A stretch of 42,316 nt of DNA from positions 1-42,316 of the forward strand of contig CAMBRL010000014.1 of the NCBI GenBank assembly GCA_945870105.1. Direction: 5' to 3'. The notes under the pieces were generated by a model. The model was given only the letters and a program-made list of their open reading frames with translations. It was not told the DNA's origin and did no database searches. A program made the position numbers and the translations under genes. Of the stretch, positions 17,018 through 24,845 are shown piece by piece (the stretch's first letter is position 1; every line of letters starts with the position of its first letter). The DNA comes from Chitinophaga pinensis. GTDB lineage: Bacteria; Bacteroidota; Bacteroidia; SXHM01.

Positions 17018-17989
17018 TTATTGCTTTGAAATTTCTGTCATTCCCTTAATAGCAGTATCAAGTAAATTAGGATTAGAAACAAAGCCTTGTAAACAATTTT
17101 CAGGAAACACAAATGTAGTATTGCATTGAATAGCAAGAAATGAGGATAGTTTTAAACCCGATTCGCGGTTTGTAATTCTGAGAGATGATTCAAGTAGTTT
17201 CGCGAACGGTAATAGCAACCATTTCTTCAAGTGAATTATTCTTATTTTTTTTCCGCTGCGGAATTTGCATATCATTTCATCCCACGTTAAGTTTGCATCT
17301 GCAACGGGGTATGAGCCTGAAGGTATTGAATTTTGAATGCAGATTGAAACAGATTCTGCCACTTGCATCACACTGACTGCCGCAGTTCCTCCATTGGTAT
17401 AAAAAAGAAAAGGAAGAACGGTGTTGGTATAATTAATTAATGCAGTCCACATTGATTTCTTATATGGATAAACTCCGAACACATATGGTAACTCCAGTAT
17501 AATCACTCTTAATTTTTCATCTGCAAAACTCAATCCCTGTCTTATTTGCTCAGCTCTTGACCTTATATATGGATGCTGTTTCTCTAATTTCATTTCGGGT
17601 TTGTTTCTGCTAAGCCATGAAAAATAGGAACCAAGGATTATAAATTTTGTTATTCCATTTGCTTTCATAGCCTCACCTAATTTTTTTACAGGCACAACAT
17701 TTTTTTTGTAAAAAAAATCATACGCAGACCGTTTGGCTAATGTACGGTCATCTGCTCCTGCAGCAAATATAACCACATCAATGCCGGCAAGCAGCAGTTT
17801 TAGCTCCTGAAAAGTAATTGCATCTATATCAGCGATGTGGTAATGCAGGTTAGGATGCATTATACCTTTATTGTTTCTGTTCCGACTGATAACAGTAACA
17901 ACATGTCCCTGTTCAAGCAATAATTTTGAAATGTGATAACCGATAAAACCTGTACCACCTATTAGTAGAACCTGTTTCCTGTCTTCCAT
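17018..17989 (-). CDS. NAD(P)-binding epimerase/dehydratase-like SDR
   Basis: Extended SDR with Rossmann motif VLLIGGTGFIGYHI at the N-terminus and an acidic segment HYHIADID. The active-site Tyr-x3-Lys is replaced by Tyr-x3-Arg (HPYIRSRAE), so catalysis may be altered or absent. I use ATG 17989, which starts directly at MEDRKQVLLIGG and clears the upstream gene; an ATG at 18031 would add 14 unlike residues and overlap that gene. Substrate unknown. Co-transcribed with another SDR (upstream) and a DUF445 protein (downstream). Confidence 0.8.
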   Translation of the reverse strand: MEDRKQVLLIGGTGFIGYHISKLLLEQGHVVTVISRNRNNKGIMHPNLHYHIADIDAITFQELKLLLAGIDVVIFAAGADDRTLAKRSAYDFFYKKNVVPVKKLGEAMKANGITKFIILGSYFSWLSRNKPEMKLEKQHPYIRSRAEQIRQGLSFADEKLRVIILELPYVFGVYPYKKSMWTALINYTNTVLPFLFYTNGGTAAVSVMQVAESVSICIQNSIPSGSYPVADANLTWDEMICKFRSGKKIRIIHLKKWLLLPFAKLLESSLRITNRESGLKLSSFLAIQCNTTFVFPENCLQGFVSNPNLLDTAIKGMTEISKQ

Positions 17990-17993
17990 TCCC

Positions 17994-18980
17994 TTAAAAT
18001 TCAGAAACCTGATTTCCTCTGAACCAATCAATCGTATCTTTCAACGATTGTTCAAAGGAGCGTGGTTTATAATTCAAATCAACAGAAGATTTTTTCAAAT
18101 CAACATGACCATTGCTTCTTAAAACCCTGAGCGAATAAGGTGTAAAGTAGGGCTTTGAATTAGTTTTTAAAGAATAATATTCCACCATATAGGAACCGGG
18201 CATTGCAATCCAATATGGTAAACTAATCGTTGTATAATTTAATCCGGAAACCGATTTCAGCGTTTCAAAAAATCGGTCTAATGTTATGTGTTCTCCGGTC
18301 AGCAAATACCCTTCCGCTGTTTTTCCTTTTTCAGTTGCCATAATTAAACCTGCAGCAACATCTCTCACATCCACAAAATTGTACCCACCAGAGATATAAA
18401 ATCTTGAACGCCCTTTTATAAACGAGTTAATCATTTTACCAATGTTACTTGGATAAAAATCAAAAGGGCCAAAAACACCTCCCGGAAAAACAACAACTAC
18501 ATCCAATCCCTTATCTGCTGCACGCATAACTTCTTTTGTTGCTCTTATCTTTGAATGAGAATAAGTGCCGGCAATCACTCTTTCAGGATGTTCCAGAACT
18601 TCGGTAATTAATTGCCCTGATGGTGGTTCAACCAACGCATGAATAGTACTGGTGTAAACCAGACGTTTCACACCTTCATCCAAGCATGCCTGAATAACAT
18701 TTCGCGTTCCTTCTACATTTACCTTCTCAAGTATAGATCCCTCTTTACGGGTTATGGAAATATAGCCAGCAAGATGATAAACCGTATGAATACCTTCAAA
18801 TGCTTTTCGCAAAGAATTAATATCACACACATCTGCAACAACGGTTTCGGTGGCAATTCCTGAAATTGGCAAATCAAACCCATTGGGCGAAATCATAGCC
18901 TTGACCTTATGACCGCTTTTTACCAATTGCCTTACCAACGTATTCCCTATATGACCGGCACTTCCGGTAACTGCAATCAT
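17994..18980 (-). CDS. NAD-dependent epimerase/dehydratase family protein (extended SDR)
   Basis: 328 residues. The Rossmann motif is GSAGHIG at residues 6-12, followed by an acidic VVADVCDINSLRKAF segment. TSTIHA and the catalytic pair YSHSK (Y-x3-K) are present, as is the downstream VFPGGVFGPFDFYP typical of dihydroflavonol-reductase/steroid-dehydrogenase-like SDRs. The substrate cannot be told. First gene of the leftward operon; a minus-strand -7 element TAGATTTG (19019-19026) lies 36.5 bp from the operator shared with the qNOR-like gene, so an SDR operon is apparently co-controlled with NO reduction. Confidence 0.87.
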   Translation of the reverse strand: MIAVTGSAGHIGNTLVRQLVKSGHKVKAMISPNGFDLPISGIATETVVADVCDINSLRKAFEGIHTVYHLAGYISITRKEGSILEKVNVEGTRNVIQACLDEGVKRLVYTSTIHALVEPPSGQLITEVLEHPERVIAGTYSHSKIRATKEVMRAADKGLDVVVVFPGGVFGPFDFYPSNIGKMINSFIKGRSRFYISGGYNFVDVRDVAAGLIMATEKGKTAEGYLLTGEHITLDRFFETLKSVSGLNYTTISLPYWIAMPGSYMVEYYSLKTNSKPYFTPYSLRVLRSNGHVDLKKSSVDLNYKPRSFEQSLKDTIDWFRGNQVSEF

Positions 18981-19018
18981 TTATTTTTTCAGAGAATTGG
19001 TTTGGATAAAAAAGCGGA

Positions 19019-19092
19019 CAAATCTATGGTCGCTTAAAACGGAATTGTATGACAGCTATCATAGAATGGTGATATAATGTGTATTACATTTC
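19019..19092. promoter_or_regulatory. Back-to-back promoters sharing one operator (qNOR-like gene / SDR operon)
   Basis: One palindrome TATGACAGCTATCATA (19048-19063, centre 19055.5) has -7 elements on both sides at the same distance: TAGATTTG on the minus strand (19019-19026, exact consensus) and TACATTTC on the plus strand (19085-19092, one mismatch). Both end 36.5 bp from the centre. The arrangement is mirror-symmetric and suggests that one bound dimer activates both directions. Confidence 0.7.
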
Positions 19093-19112
19093 TCACCGCA
19101 AATTTTCAGTTT

Positions 19113-21407
19113 ATGAAAAAGGAAAATGATTTTCTCTCATTTATGATGAACCCAAAGAATTGGTGGGTTCCACTTTCAGTAATTTTTGTAATAAGTTTTG
19201 GAGGTGTTTTTATGATAGGTTGGGAAACCTATAATGATGCACCACCCATCGGTGATTTTAAAAACAAAAATGGGGAGCTTATTTTTAGTAGTGAAGATAT
19301 TGTTGAAGGGCAGAAAGTATTTCAGCAATATGGTTTGATGGATTATGGAAGTATGTTTGGTGACGGTGGTCTTCGGGGTTCCGATTTTACAGCTGAAGCG
19401 CTGCATAACATTACCCTTTCCATGCGTTTATATTATGCAGATTCAATTGGCAATGATGCAGCAGAAGTACTAGTAAAAAAAGAACTAAAAGAAAATACAT
19501 ATATTAAAGAAAAAAACTCCGTAAAGCTTTCATCTGCGGGAATAAAGGGATATTCAGATTTAATAATTTATTATCAGGATTTTTTTTACACTAAACAGAT
19601 AAAATCGGAAGGTGCTATTACCCGCGTTTTTATTCCCGACACCAGTTCCATAAAAAATTTAGCAGCATTTTTTTATTGGGGAGCTTGGGTTTGCGCAGCC
19701 GAACGCCCGGGAGAAGATTACAGCTATACCCATAACTGGCCTTTTGACAAAGAAGCAGGAAATTATCCAAGCCACAGTGTTATCTTATGGAGTGTATTAG
19801 GATTATTTGGATTTATACTGGGGCTTTGTGCTGTTCTTTATTTCTATTCTCAATTTGAACAATTAAATATTGAAGCCTATACTAAAAATGCAGTGCCGCT
19901 TATTACCGCCAACACTATAATAGAATTTAAGCCATCACCCTCTCAAAAGGCTGCGTTTAAATTTTTGTTTGCAGGTGTATTACTGTTTTTTGTGCAGGTA
20001 GTTTGCGGGATATTAACAGTTCATGATTTCGTTGGCTTGTTTGATTTGTTTGGCATTAACTGGGCAACATTAATTCCCTTTGTTATTGCCCGTAGCTGGC
20101 ATGTTCAGTTATCAGTATTCTGGATTTCGGCATGTTGGATTGGAGCTTCTCTTTTTGTGCTTCCCTTAATTTCAAAGCAAGAGATTAAAGGGCAGAAACA
20201 GTGGGTGAATTTATTGTTCTGGTTAACACTTGCAGTTGTTCTGTTTTCGTTCATCGGCATATACCTCGGACCTTTGGGATTAGCCGGAAAAAACTGGCAC
20301 TGGCTTGGTCACCAGGGTTGGGAGTTTGTGGAGATGGGAAAGCTATACCAATACGGTTTGCTGCTGGTTTTTATGATTTGGGCATTTGTAATTTATCGCG
20401 GATTAAAACCTGCTTTGGTAAAAAATAAACCTTGGAGTTTGCCAAACTGGCTTATTTATACTGTGGTGTGTGTGTTATGTTTATTCTTTTCCGGTTTTGT
20501 AGCCAGTCCCGAAACAAATTTTGTAATTGCCGACTTTTGGCGTTGGTGTGTGGTACACATGTGGGTAGAGGCTTTTTTTGAAGTTTTTGCCACCGTCATA
20601 ATCGGATATTTTATGGTGCTCATGGGCTTGGTAAGCAAGCAAGCTACAGAGCGTGTAATTTACATTGCAGCTATTTTGTTCTTAGGATCTGGGTTGCTGG
20701 GTATTTCACATAACTTTTACTGGAATGCAAAGCCGGTTGCCACAATGGCATTAGGCAGTATCTTTTCTACCCTGCAGGTTGTTCCGCTTATTTTGCTATC
20801 TCTTGAAGCATGGCGTTTCAGAAGGCTGCCCGATTTTATTAATGGAAAGAATGGCGCAAAACAATTTGCCATGAATGATATCTTTCTTTTTTTGGTGGGT
20901 GTAAACTTCTGGAATTTTTTTGGTGCGGGAGTGTTTGGGTTGATTATCAATTTACCGGTTGTAAATTATTTTGAACATGGAACCTATCTCACCGTCAATC
21001 ATGGACATGCTGCATTGATGGGTGTTTACGGAAACCTTTCAATTGCAGTTGTTCTGTTTTGCTCAAAACTTTTAATTAATAACAACCAGTGGAATGAACA
21101 GTTGATGCGCATTGTTTTCTGGTCGCTGAATATTGGATTAGCATTGATGGTTTTACTTGATTTATTTCCTGCAGGTATTTACCAGTTAAATGCAGTTCTT
21201 AAAAATGGATTTTGGTATGGCAGATCACAAGAGTTCTTAAGCACAGAATTATTCCAGTCGCTCACTTGGCTAAGGATAATAGGTGGTTCTATTTTCTTTT
21301 TGTCAGGAGTATTGCCTTTAATCTATTTTATTGTTTCAAGAACAAACGATTTAAAAAATGCAACAACTGTATCGGATTTTAATGCAGAAAACTCTTTTGA
21401 AAAGTAA
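19113..21407 (+). CDS. norZ: qNOR-like nitric oxide reductase with non-canonical active site
   Basis: Single-subunit quinol-type NO reductase fold (764 residues): N-terminal helix, a periplasmic cytochrome-c-like domain without heme (about 40-220), then about 12 helices. Canonical residues kept: heme ligand SWHVQLSV, FeB ligand and Glu in VVHMWVEAFFEV, and the heme pair in HGTYLTVNHGHAAL. Two canonical residues differ: the FeB HH pair of qNOR (GHHYYW) reads SHNFYW, and the Glu of SALEVVPL reads STLQVVPL. Non-canonical NOR families with altered FeB ligands have been described (eNOR, sNOR, gNOR, nNOR); I cannot say which, if any, this is. I start at 19113 because the promoter predicts transcription from about 19098, downstream of the in-frame ATG at 19077. 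Confidence 0.88.
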   Translation: MKKENDFLSFMMNPKNWWVPLSVIFVISFGGVFMIGWETYNDAPPIGDFKNKNGELIFSSEDIVEGQKVFQQYGLMDYGSMFGDGGLRGSDFTAEALHNITLSMRLYYADSIGNDAAEVLVKKELKENTYIKEKNSVKLSSAGIKGYSDLIIYYQDFFYTKQIKSEGAITRVFIPDTSSIKNLAAFFYWGAWVCAAERPGEDYSYTHNWPFDKEAGNYPSHSVILWSVLGLFGFILGLCAVLYFYSQFEQLNIEAYTKNAVPLITANTIIEFKPSPSQKAAFKFLFAGVLLFFVQVVCGILTVHDFVGLFDLFGINWATLIPFVIARSWHVQLSVFWISACWIGASLFVLPLISKQEIKGQKQWVNLLFWLTLAVVLFSFIGIYLGPLGLAGKNWHWLGHQGWEFVEMGKLYQYGLLLVFMIWAFVIYRGLKPALVKNKPWSLPNWLIYTVVCVLCLFFSGFVASPETNFVIADFWRWCVVHMWVEAFFEVFATVIIGYFMVLMGLVSKQATERVIYIAAILFLGSGLLGISHNFYWNAKPVATMALGSIFSTLQVVPLILLSLEAWRFRRLPDFINGKNGAKQFAMNDIFLFLVGVNFWNFFGAGVFGLIINLPVVNYFEHGTYLTVNHGHAALMGVYGNLSIAVVLFCSKLLINNNQWNEQLMRIVFWSLNIGLALMVLLDLFPAGIYQLNAVLKNGFWYGRSQEFLSTELFQSLTWLRIIGGSIFFLSGVLPLIYFIVSRTNDLKNATTVSDFNAENSFEK

Positions 21408-21453
21408 TTTGAAATGAACTATTACATTTTGAAGTTGTTTAAACTTAATTGAA

Positions 21454-21461
21454 TAAATTTG
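21454..21461 (+). promoter_or_regulatory. -7 element before the NmrA/DUF2867 gene
   Basis: TAAATTTG is an exact TAnnTTTG, 17 bp before the ATG, with a TTG 16 bp upstream of it. Only an imperfect TGA/ACA palindrome is nearby (21414-21427) and it is not at the regulon distance, so the gene may also be read from the NOR promoter. Confidence 0.35.
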
Positions 21462-21477
21462 GTGAGAAAATAATTAC

Positions 21478-22923
21478 ATGAATGTATTACTGACAGGAGC
21501 AAATGGGTATATCGGCATGCGCCTTCTTCCGATATTAGTTGAGGCCGGACACAAAGTAACCTGTGTTGTAAGAGACTTGAATAGGTTTAATCCTATTGCA
21601 GGACTTAGAAATAAAGTAAATATAGTTGAATATGATTTTATAGGAAAGCAGGAGCCACAGGAAGTTTTTAATAACTTAAATATTGATGTTGCGTTCTTTC
21701 TTATTCACTCTCTGCGCGACAAGCATTCTTTATTAGAAGAATATGAACGAAAATCTGCTGTAAGGTTTGTTCAGGTTGCACGATATATTAACACTAAACA
21801 AATAATTTTTTTAGGCGGAATTACTAATCAGCCTAATCTTTCGCCACATCTCAAGGCAAGAAAATCAGTAAGAGAGATTCTCCAATTATCCGGTATTCCG
21901 TACACAATATTTGAAGCAGGTATTATTGTTGGTTCAGGTAGCGCATCATTTGAAATCATCCGCGATCTTGTTGAGAAACTCCCTTTATTGATTGTTCCAA
22001 GATGGATTAATTCAAAATGCCAGCCCATTGCTGTTCGCAATGTTATAAACTATCTGGTGGGTAGCATGCTGCTTGAAAAAACTTATAACAAAACCTTTGA
22101 AATTGGAGGCCCTGAGGTGCTTACCTACAAACAAATGCTGGAAGAGTTTGCAAGAGTTAGAGGAATTAAAGCACGTATTATTTATTTCCCTTTAATTACA
22201 ACACGTTTCTCAGCCTTATGGTTGTATTTTACTACTTCAGTTAATTACACCATTGCCCGTCATCTTACCGAGAGTTTAAAAAATGATGTAGTATGCAAAG
22301 ATTTCAGTATTCGCGAAATTATTCATCAGGAATTATTTACCTACCATGAAGCAATTAACCTTGCTATAACTATGATTGCACAAAACATGGTAATTTCTAG
22401 CTGGAGAGAAGCCGCCACTGCCAGTTTAAACAGATTAGATATTAATGATTATATCCATGTTCCTGCCTATGGATGTTTTTATGATCGCAAATGGATTGAA
22501 ATTGATAAAGATAAAGTAGAAGAAGTAGCATATCGTTTCTTTGAAATAGGAGGAAAGCATGGTTGGTATTATGCTGATACATTATGGCGGCTAAGAGGTT
22601 TAATCGATAAATTAGTTGGAGGTGTTGGAATCCAAAGAGGTAGAAGAAGTGATATTGATCTTAAAGCCGGTGATGTACTGGATTTATGGAGAGTATTATT
22701 GGTTGACAGAAAAAAGCACCGCTTATTATTGTTTGCAGAAATGAAACTGCCGGGTGATGCATGGCTGGAGTTTTCAATTGTTGAAAATAATAATCGTGCA
22801 ATTTTAAAACAAACAGCAACTTTTCGTCCTATAGGTATTTGGGGCAGGCTTTATTGGTATTCAATGCTTCCTTTTCATTTTTTTATTTTCAGGAATATGA
22901 TACGGCTGATTGCAGGAAAATAA
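21478..22923 (+). CDS. SDR (NmrA-like) protein with C-terminal DUF2867 domain
   Basis: 481 residues. N-terminal NAD(P)-binding Rossmann domain (VLLTGANGYIGMRLLPIL, GANGYIG at 7-13; IIFLGGI) of the atypical NmrA/YbjT kind, about residues 1-300. From about 320 to the end is a DUF2867 domain (HGWYYADTLWRLRG, GRRSDIDLKAGDVLDLWRV, ATFRPIGIWGRLYWYSMLPFH). This two-domain architecture is common in bacteria and its reaction is unknown; an oxidoreductase or a lipid/quinone-linked role has been guessed. It follows the qNOR-like gene by 70 bp in the same direction. Confidence 0.85.
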   Translation: MNVLLTGANGYIGMRLLPILVEAGHKVTCVVRDLNRFNPIAGLRNKVNIVEYDFIGKQEPQEVFNNLNIDVAFFLIHSLRDKHSLLEEYERKSAVRFVQVARYINTKQIIFLGGITNQPNLSPHLKARKSVREILQLSGIPYTIFEAGIIVGSGSASFEIIRDLVEKLPLLIVPRWINSKCQPIAVRNVINYLVGSMLLEKTYNKTFEIGGPEVLTYKQMLEEFARVRGIKARIIYFPLITTRFSALWLYFTTSVNYTIARHLTESLKNDVVCKDFSIREIIHQELFTYHEAINLAITMIAQNMVISSWREAATASLNRLDINDYIHVPAYGCFYDRKWIEIDKDKVEEVAYRFFEIGGKHGWYYADTLWRLRGLIDKLVGGVGIQRGRRSDIDLKAGDVLDLWRVLLVDRKKHRLLLFAEMKLPGDAWLEFSIVENNNRAILKQTATFRPIGIWGRLYWYSMLPFHFFIFRNMIRLIAGK

Positions 22924-22944
22924 TAGTTTCACGAGACTAAACTT

Positions 22945-23070
22945 TTAATCGGGATCTGTAAAATCAGAATTTGTAATAAAGGTATTATCGGTGAGCGTTT
23001 TGAGAAAAGTCACCAAATCATCTTTTTCCTGTTGGGTTAATTGCAAATCTATTTTTTCCTCCGGTTTGTT
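22945..23070 (-). pseudogene. C-terminal remnant of an MbnH/cytochrome c peroxidase paralogue
   Basis: The reverse strand encodes about 40 residues ending in a stop (LQLTQQEKDDLVTFLKTLTD and on) that match the C-terminus of the intact peroxidase gene at 23772-24845 in about 27 of 40 positions. The frame stays open for some 40 codons upstream but shows no heme motif and no similarity to the peroxidase. It is the tail of a duplicated or displaced copy, separated from the intact gene by repeat array 2. Confidence 0.7.
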
Positions 23071-23174
23071 GCATGAAAATTTATTTTTCAAACTATAACG
23101 GCCTTTATAGTTTTTTGCTTTAAGAGTGTTTAAGATTTGCCAAATCTGAACAAAAGAATGACGAATATCAAGGA

Positions 23175-23570
23175 ATGTTTTTTGAAAGACAAAGCTGTTT
23201 TGCGCATTATACTACCAGAATAATTGAGCTGCCTCACCCTGGCGTGTCAGGAAGTAACAACTCACGCCAATTACTATCCATTGAACTGCAAAGGTGCATC
23301 AGCTCAACTGAGCCGGTTCACCTTAACGCTTCAAGGTGCATCGGCTGGCTTCGGTTGGTTCACCTTAACGCTTCAAGGTGCATCGGCTGGCTTCGGTTGG
23401 TTCGCCTTAACGCTTTAAGGTGCATCGGCTGGCTTCGGTTAGTTCACCTTAACGCTTTAAGGTGCATCGGCTGGCTTCGGTTGCTTCACCTTAACGCTTT
23501 AGGGTACATCAGTTGGCTTCAGCCGCTTCACCTTGTCAGCCACAGGTGCATCAACTCAAAAAAAGTGATA
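23175..23570 (+). repeat. 42-bp tandem repeat array 2 with leader (7 units)
   Basis: GGTGCATC (one copy GGTACATC) recurs at 23293, 23335, 23377, 23419, 23461, 23503 and 23545, exactly 42 bp apart. A G(G/C)TTC(A/G) motif (one AGTTCA) recurs six times at the same phase (23315 to 23525). Each inner unit holds a hairpin CACCTT-(8 nt)-AAGGTG; the last unit keeps the CACCT/AGGTG stem with a different loop. A leader GTCAGGAA (23246-23253) lies 69 bp before the first GGTTCA, as in array 1. The sequence near 23223 (TTGAGCTG..TCACC) resembles the reverse complement of the array end. One frame from ATG 23175 stays open through the array (14-residue repeat VHLNALRCIGWLRL) and on to 23753. Unit sequences differ from array 1, geometry does not. 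Confidence 0.9.
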
Positions 23571-23771
23571 AACACCAAGCATGAAACACCTCACCACCCT
23601 GCAACTGCTGCTGCAACTGCCGCTTTTACTGCCGCTGCTGCTGCTGCCACTATTCTCTTTCTAACTTTCAACGCCTGCAACAAAGGAGTTTATTTGTTCC
23701 GTATTACAGGGGGAGGAAAAATAATATCGGCTGGTAAGTTTGTTAAGATGTAATAACTGGCGTAAACAAAC
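23571..23771 (+). other. Downstream of array 2: possible decayed exported-protein start
   Basis: ATG 23581 opens a 27-codon frame with a Leu-rich signal-like sequence (MKHLTTLQLLLQLPLLLP...) stopping at 23664. A single frame change would continue into FNACNKGVYLF, which looks like a lipobox region. The DNA is a CTG/CTGCAA low-complexity tract (about 23598-23650). It may be a broken lipoprotein gene that stood behind the array as the porin stands behind array 1. No intact gene is seen. Confidence 0.3.
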
Positions 23772-24845
23772 TCAGTTGGGGTTAGTAAATGCGGGGTTAG
23801 TGATGTAGGATGTATCGGTAAGTGTTTTGAGAAAAGCAACCAAATCATCTTTTTCCTGTTGGGTTAGTTGCAAACCGTATTCTTTTCCGGGCTTGGTCAT
23901 AATGGGGTCAACGGTGGGGGAGCGTTTTACGCCTGAGTTGTAAAACTCAACCACTTCTTCCAATGTGGCAAAGCGTGCATCGTGCATGTAGGGCGCGGTA
24001 AGTTCAATGTTACGTAAGGTGGAGGAGATAAATTTTCCCATGTCGTTTGAATCGTTGGTTACAATAAATCTACCCTGATTATTTCCTGTAAAAATGGAAT
24101 CGTTACCGTTGTTGCGGGGTTCATTGTCGGTAAATAATGCGCTGCCGTGGCAGTGGAAGCAATCGCCTTTTTCGGTGTTGAAAATGATGTAGCCGTTTAT
24201 TTCGCTGGGGCTTAATTGTATTTCGTGGCGGGTATATTGGTCAAAACGCGAGTTGGCTGATATGAGTGTGCGCAGAAACTGGGCAAGTGCATAACTGATA
24301 TAATGGTGGCGGTCTTGCATGGAAACTTCTGTTATATCAATGCCGAATGCATTTTCAAACAGTTCGGGGTATTGGGGATGGTTTTTCAGGCGTTCAAGCA
24401 GGGTGTCGTTGTTGGTGTTCAGAAATACATTTCCTTCTGCAAGGTCGGCAAGGGGAATGTGGTCGAGCTGATGTTCTCCTCCGAACCAGAGGTAATTGCT
24501 TTTCCAGCCCAGGTTAATATGGGGCAATACATTATTTCCGGTAGGTCCTATTATAGGAACTGAAAACGACAGTTCCTGAAAGTGGCATGATGAGCAGGAG
24601 CGTGCGTTCATGCTCAGGATGGGATCGTAATAGAGTTTGCGACCCAGTGCCACGCCTTCTACGCTGGTAGGATTATAAGCGGGGATTGGCATTGGGGGAA
24701 AGCCCTGCGGAATAATAAGGTTGTAAGGGGTTATAGTAAAATCGTTAACGGGCGTTTTATCTTTTGTGCAACCTTCCGCAAGTAACAGCGCCATAGCTAT
24801 AATGGAGCCTACTGTAATTATGTGTTTATTGAATAGAGAATACAT
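23772..24845 (-). CDS. Diheme MauG/cytochrome c peroxidase-family lipoprotein, MbnH-like
   Basis: 357 residues with a lipoprotein signal (LLAEGC, Cys26), so anchored at the cell surface or in the periplasm. Two heme sites, CSSCH in the first third and CFHCH in the second half. The C-terminal TAPYMHDARFATLEEVVEFYNSG is the signature of the MauG/CcpA family. The start overlaps the end of the MbnP-like gene by 20 bp, so they are translated together. In methanobactin operons the homologous MbnH oxidises a tryptophan of MbnP to kynurenine; the pairing here argues for that partner activity rather than H2O2 detoxification. A remnant of a second copy lies at 22945-23070. Confidence 0.88.
   Translation of the reverse strand: MYSLFNKHIITVGSIIAMALLLAEGCTKDKTPVNDFTITPYNLIIPQGFPPMPIPAYNPTSVEGVALGRKLYYDPILSMNARSCSSCHFQELSFSVPIIGPTGNNVLPHINLGWKSNYLWFGGEHQLDHIPLADLAEGNVFLNTNNDTLLERLKNHPQYPELFENAFGIDITEVSMQDRHHYISYALAQFLRTLISANSRFDQYTRHEIQLSPSEINGYIIFNTEKGDCFHCHGSALFTDNEPRNNGNDSIFTGNNQGRFIVTNDSNDMGKFISSTLRNIELTAPYMHDARFATLEEVVEFYNSGVKRSPTVDPIMTKPGKEYGLQLTQQEKDDLVAFLKTLTDTSYITNPAFTNPN

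Noticed and set aside
21414-21427. Operator before the NmrA/DUF2867 gene (ATGAACTATTACAT)
   Set aside because: One half-site is mismatched and the centre is about 40.5 bp from the -7 element instead of 36.5.
23598-23650. CTG-rich tract as a phase-variable contingency repeat
   Set aside because: The units are triplets and imperfect, so slippage would not change the frame, and no intact gene follows.
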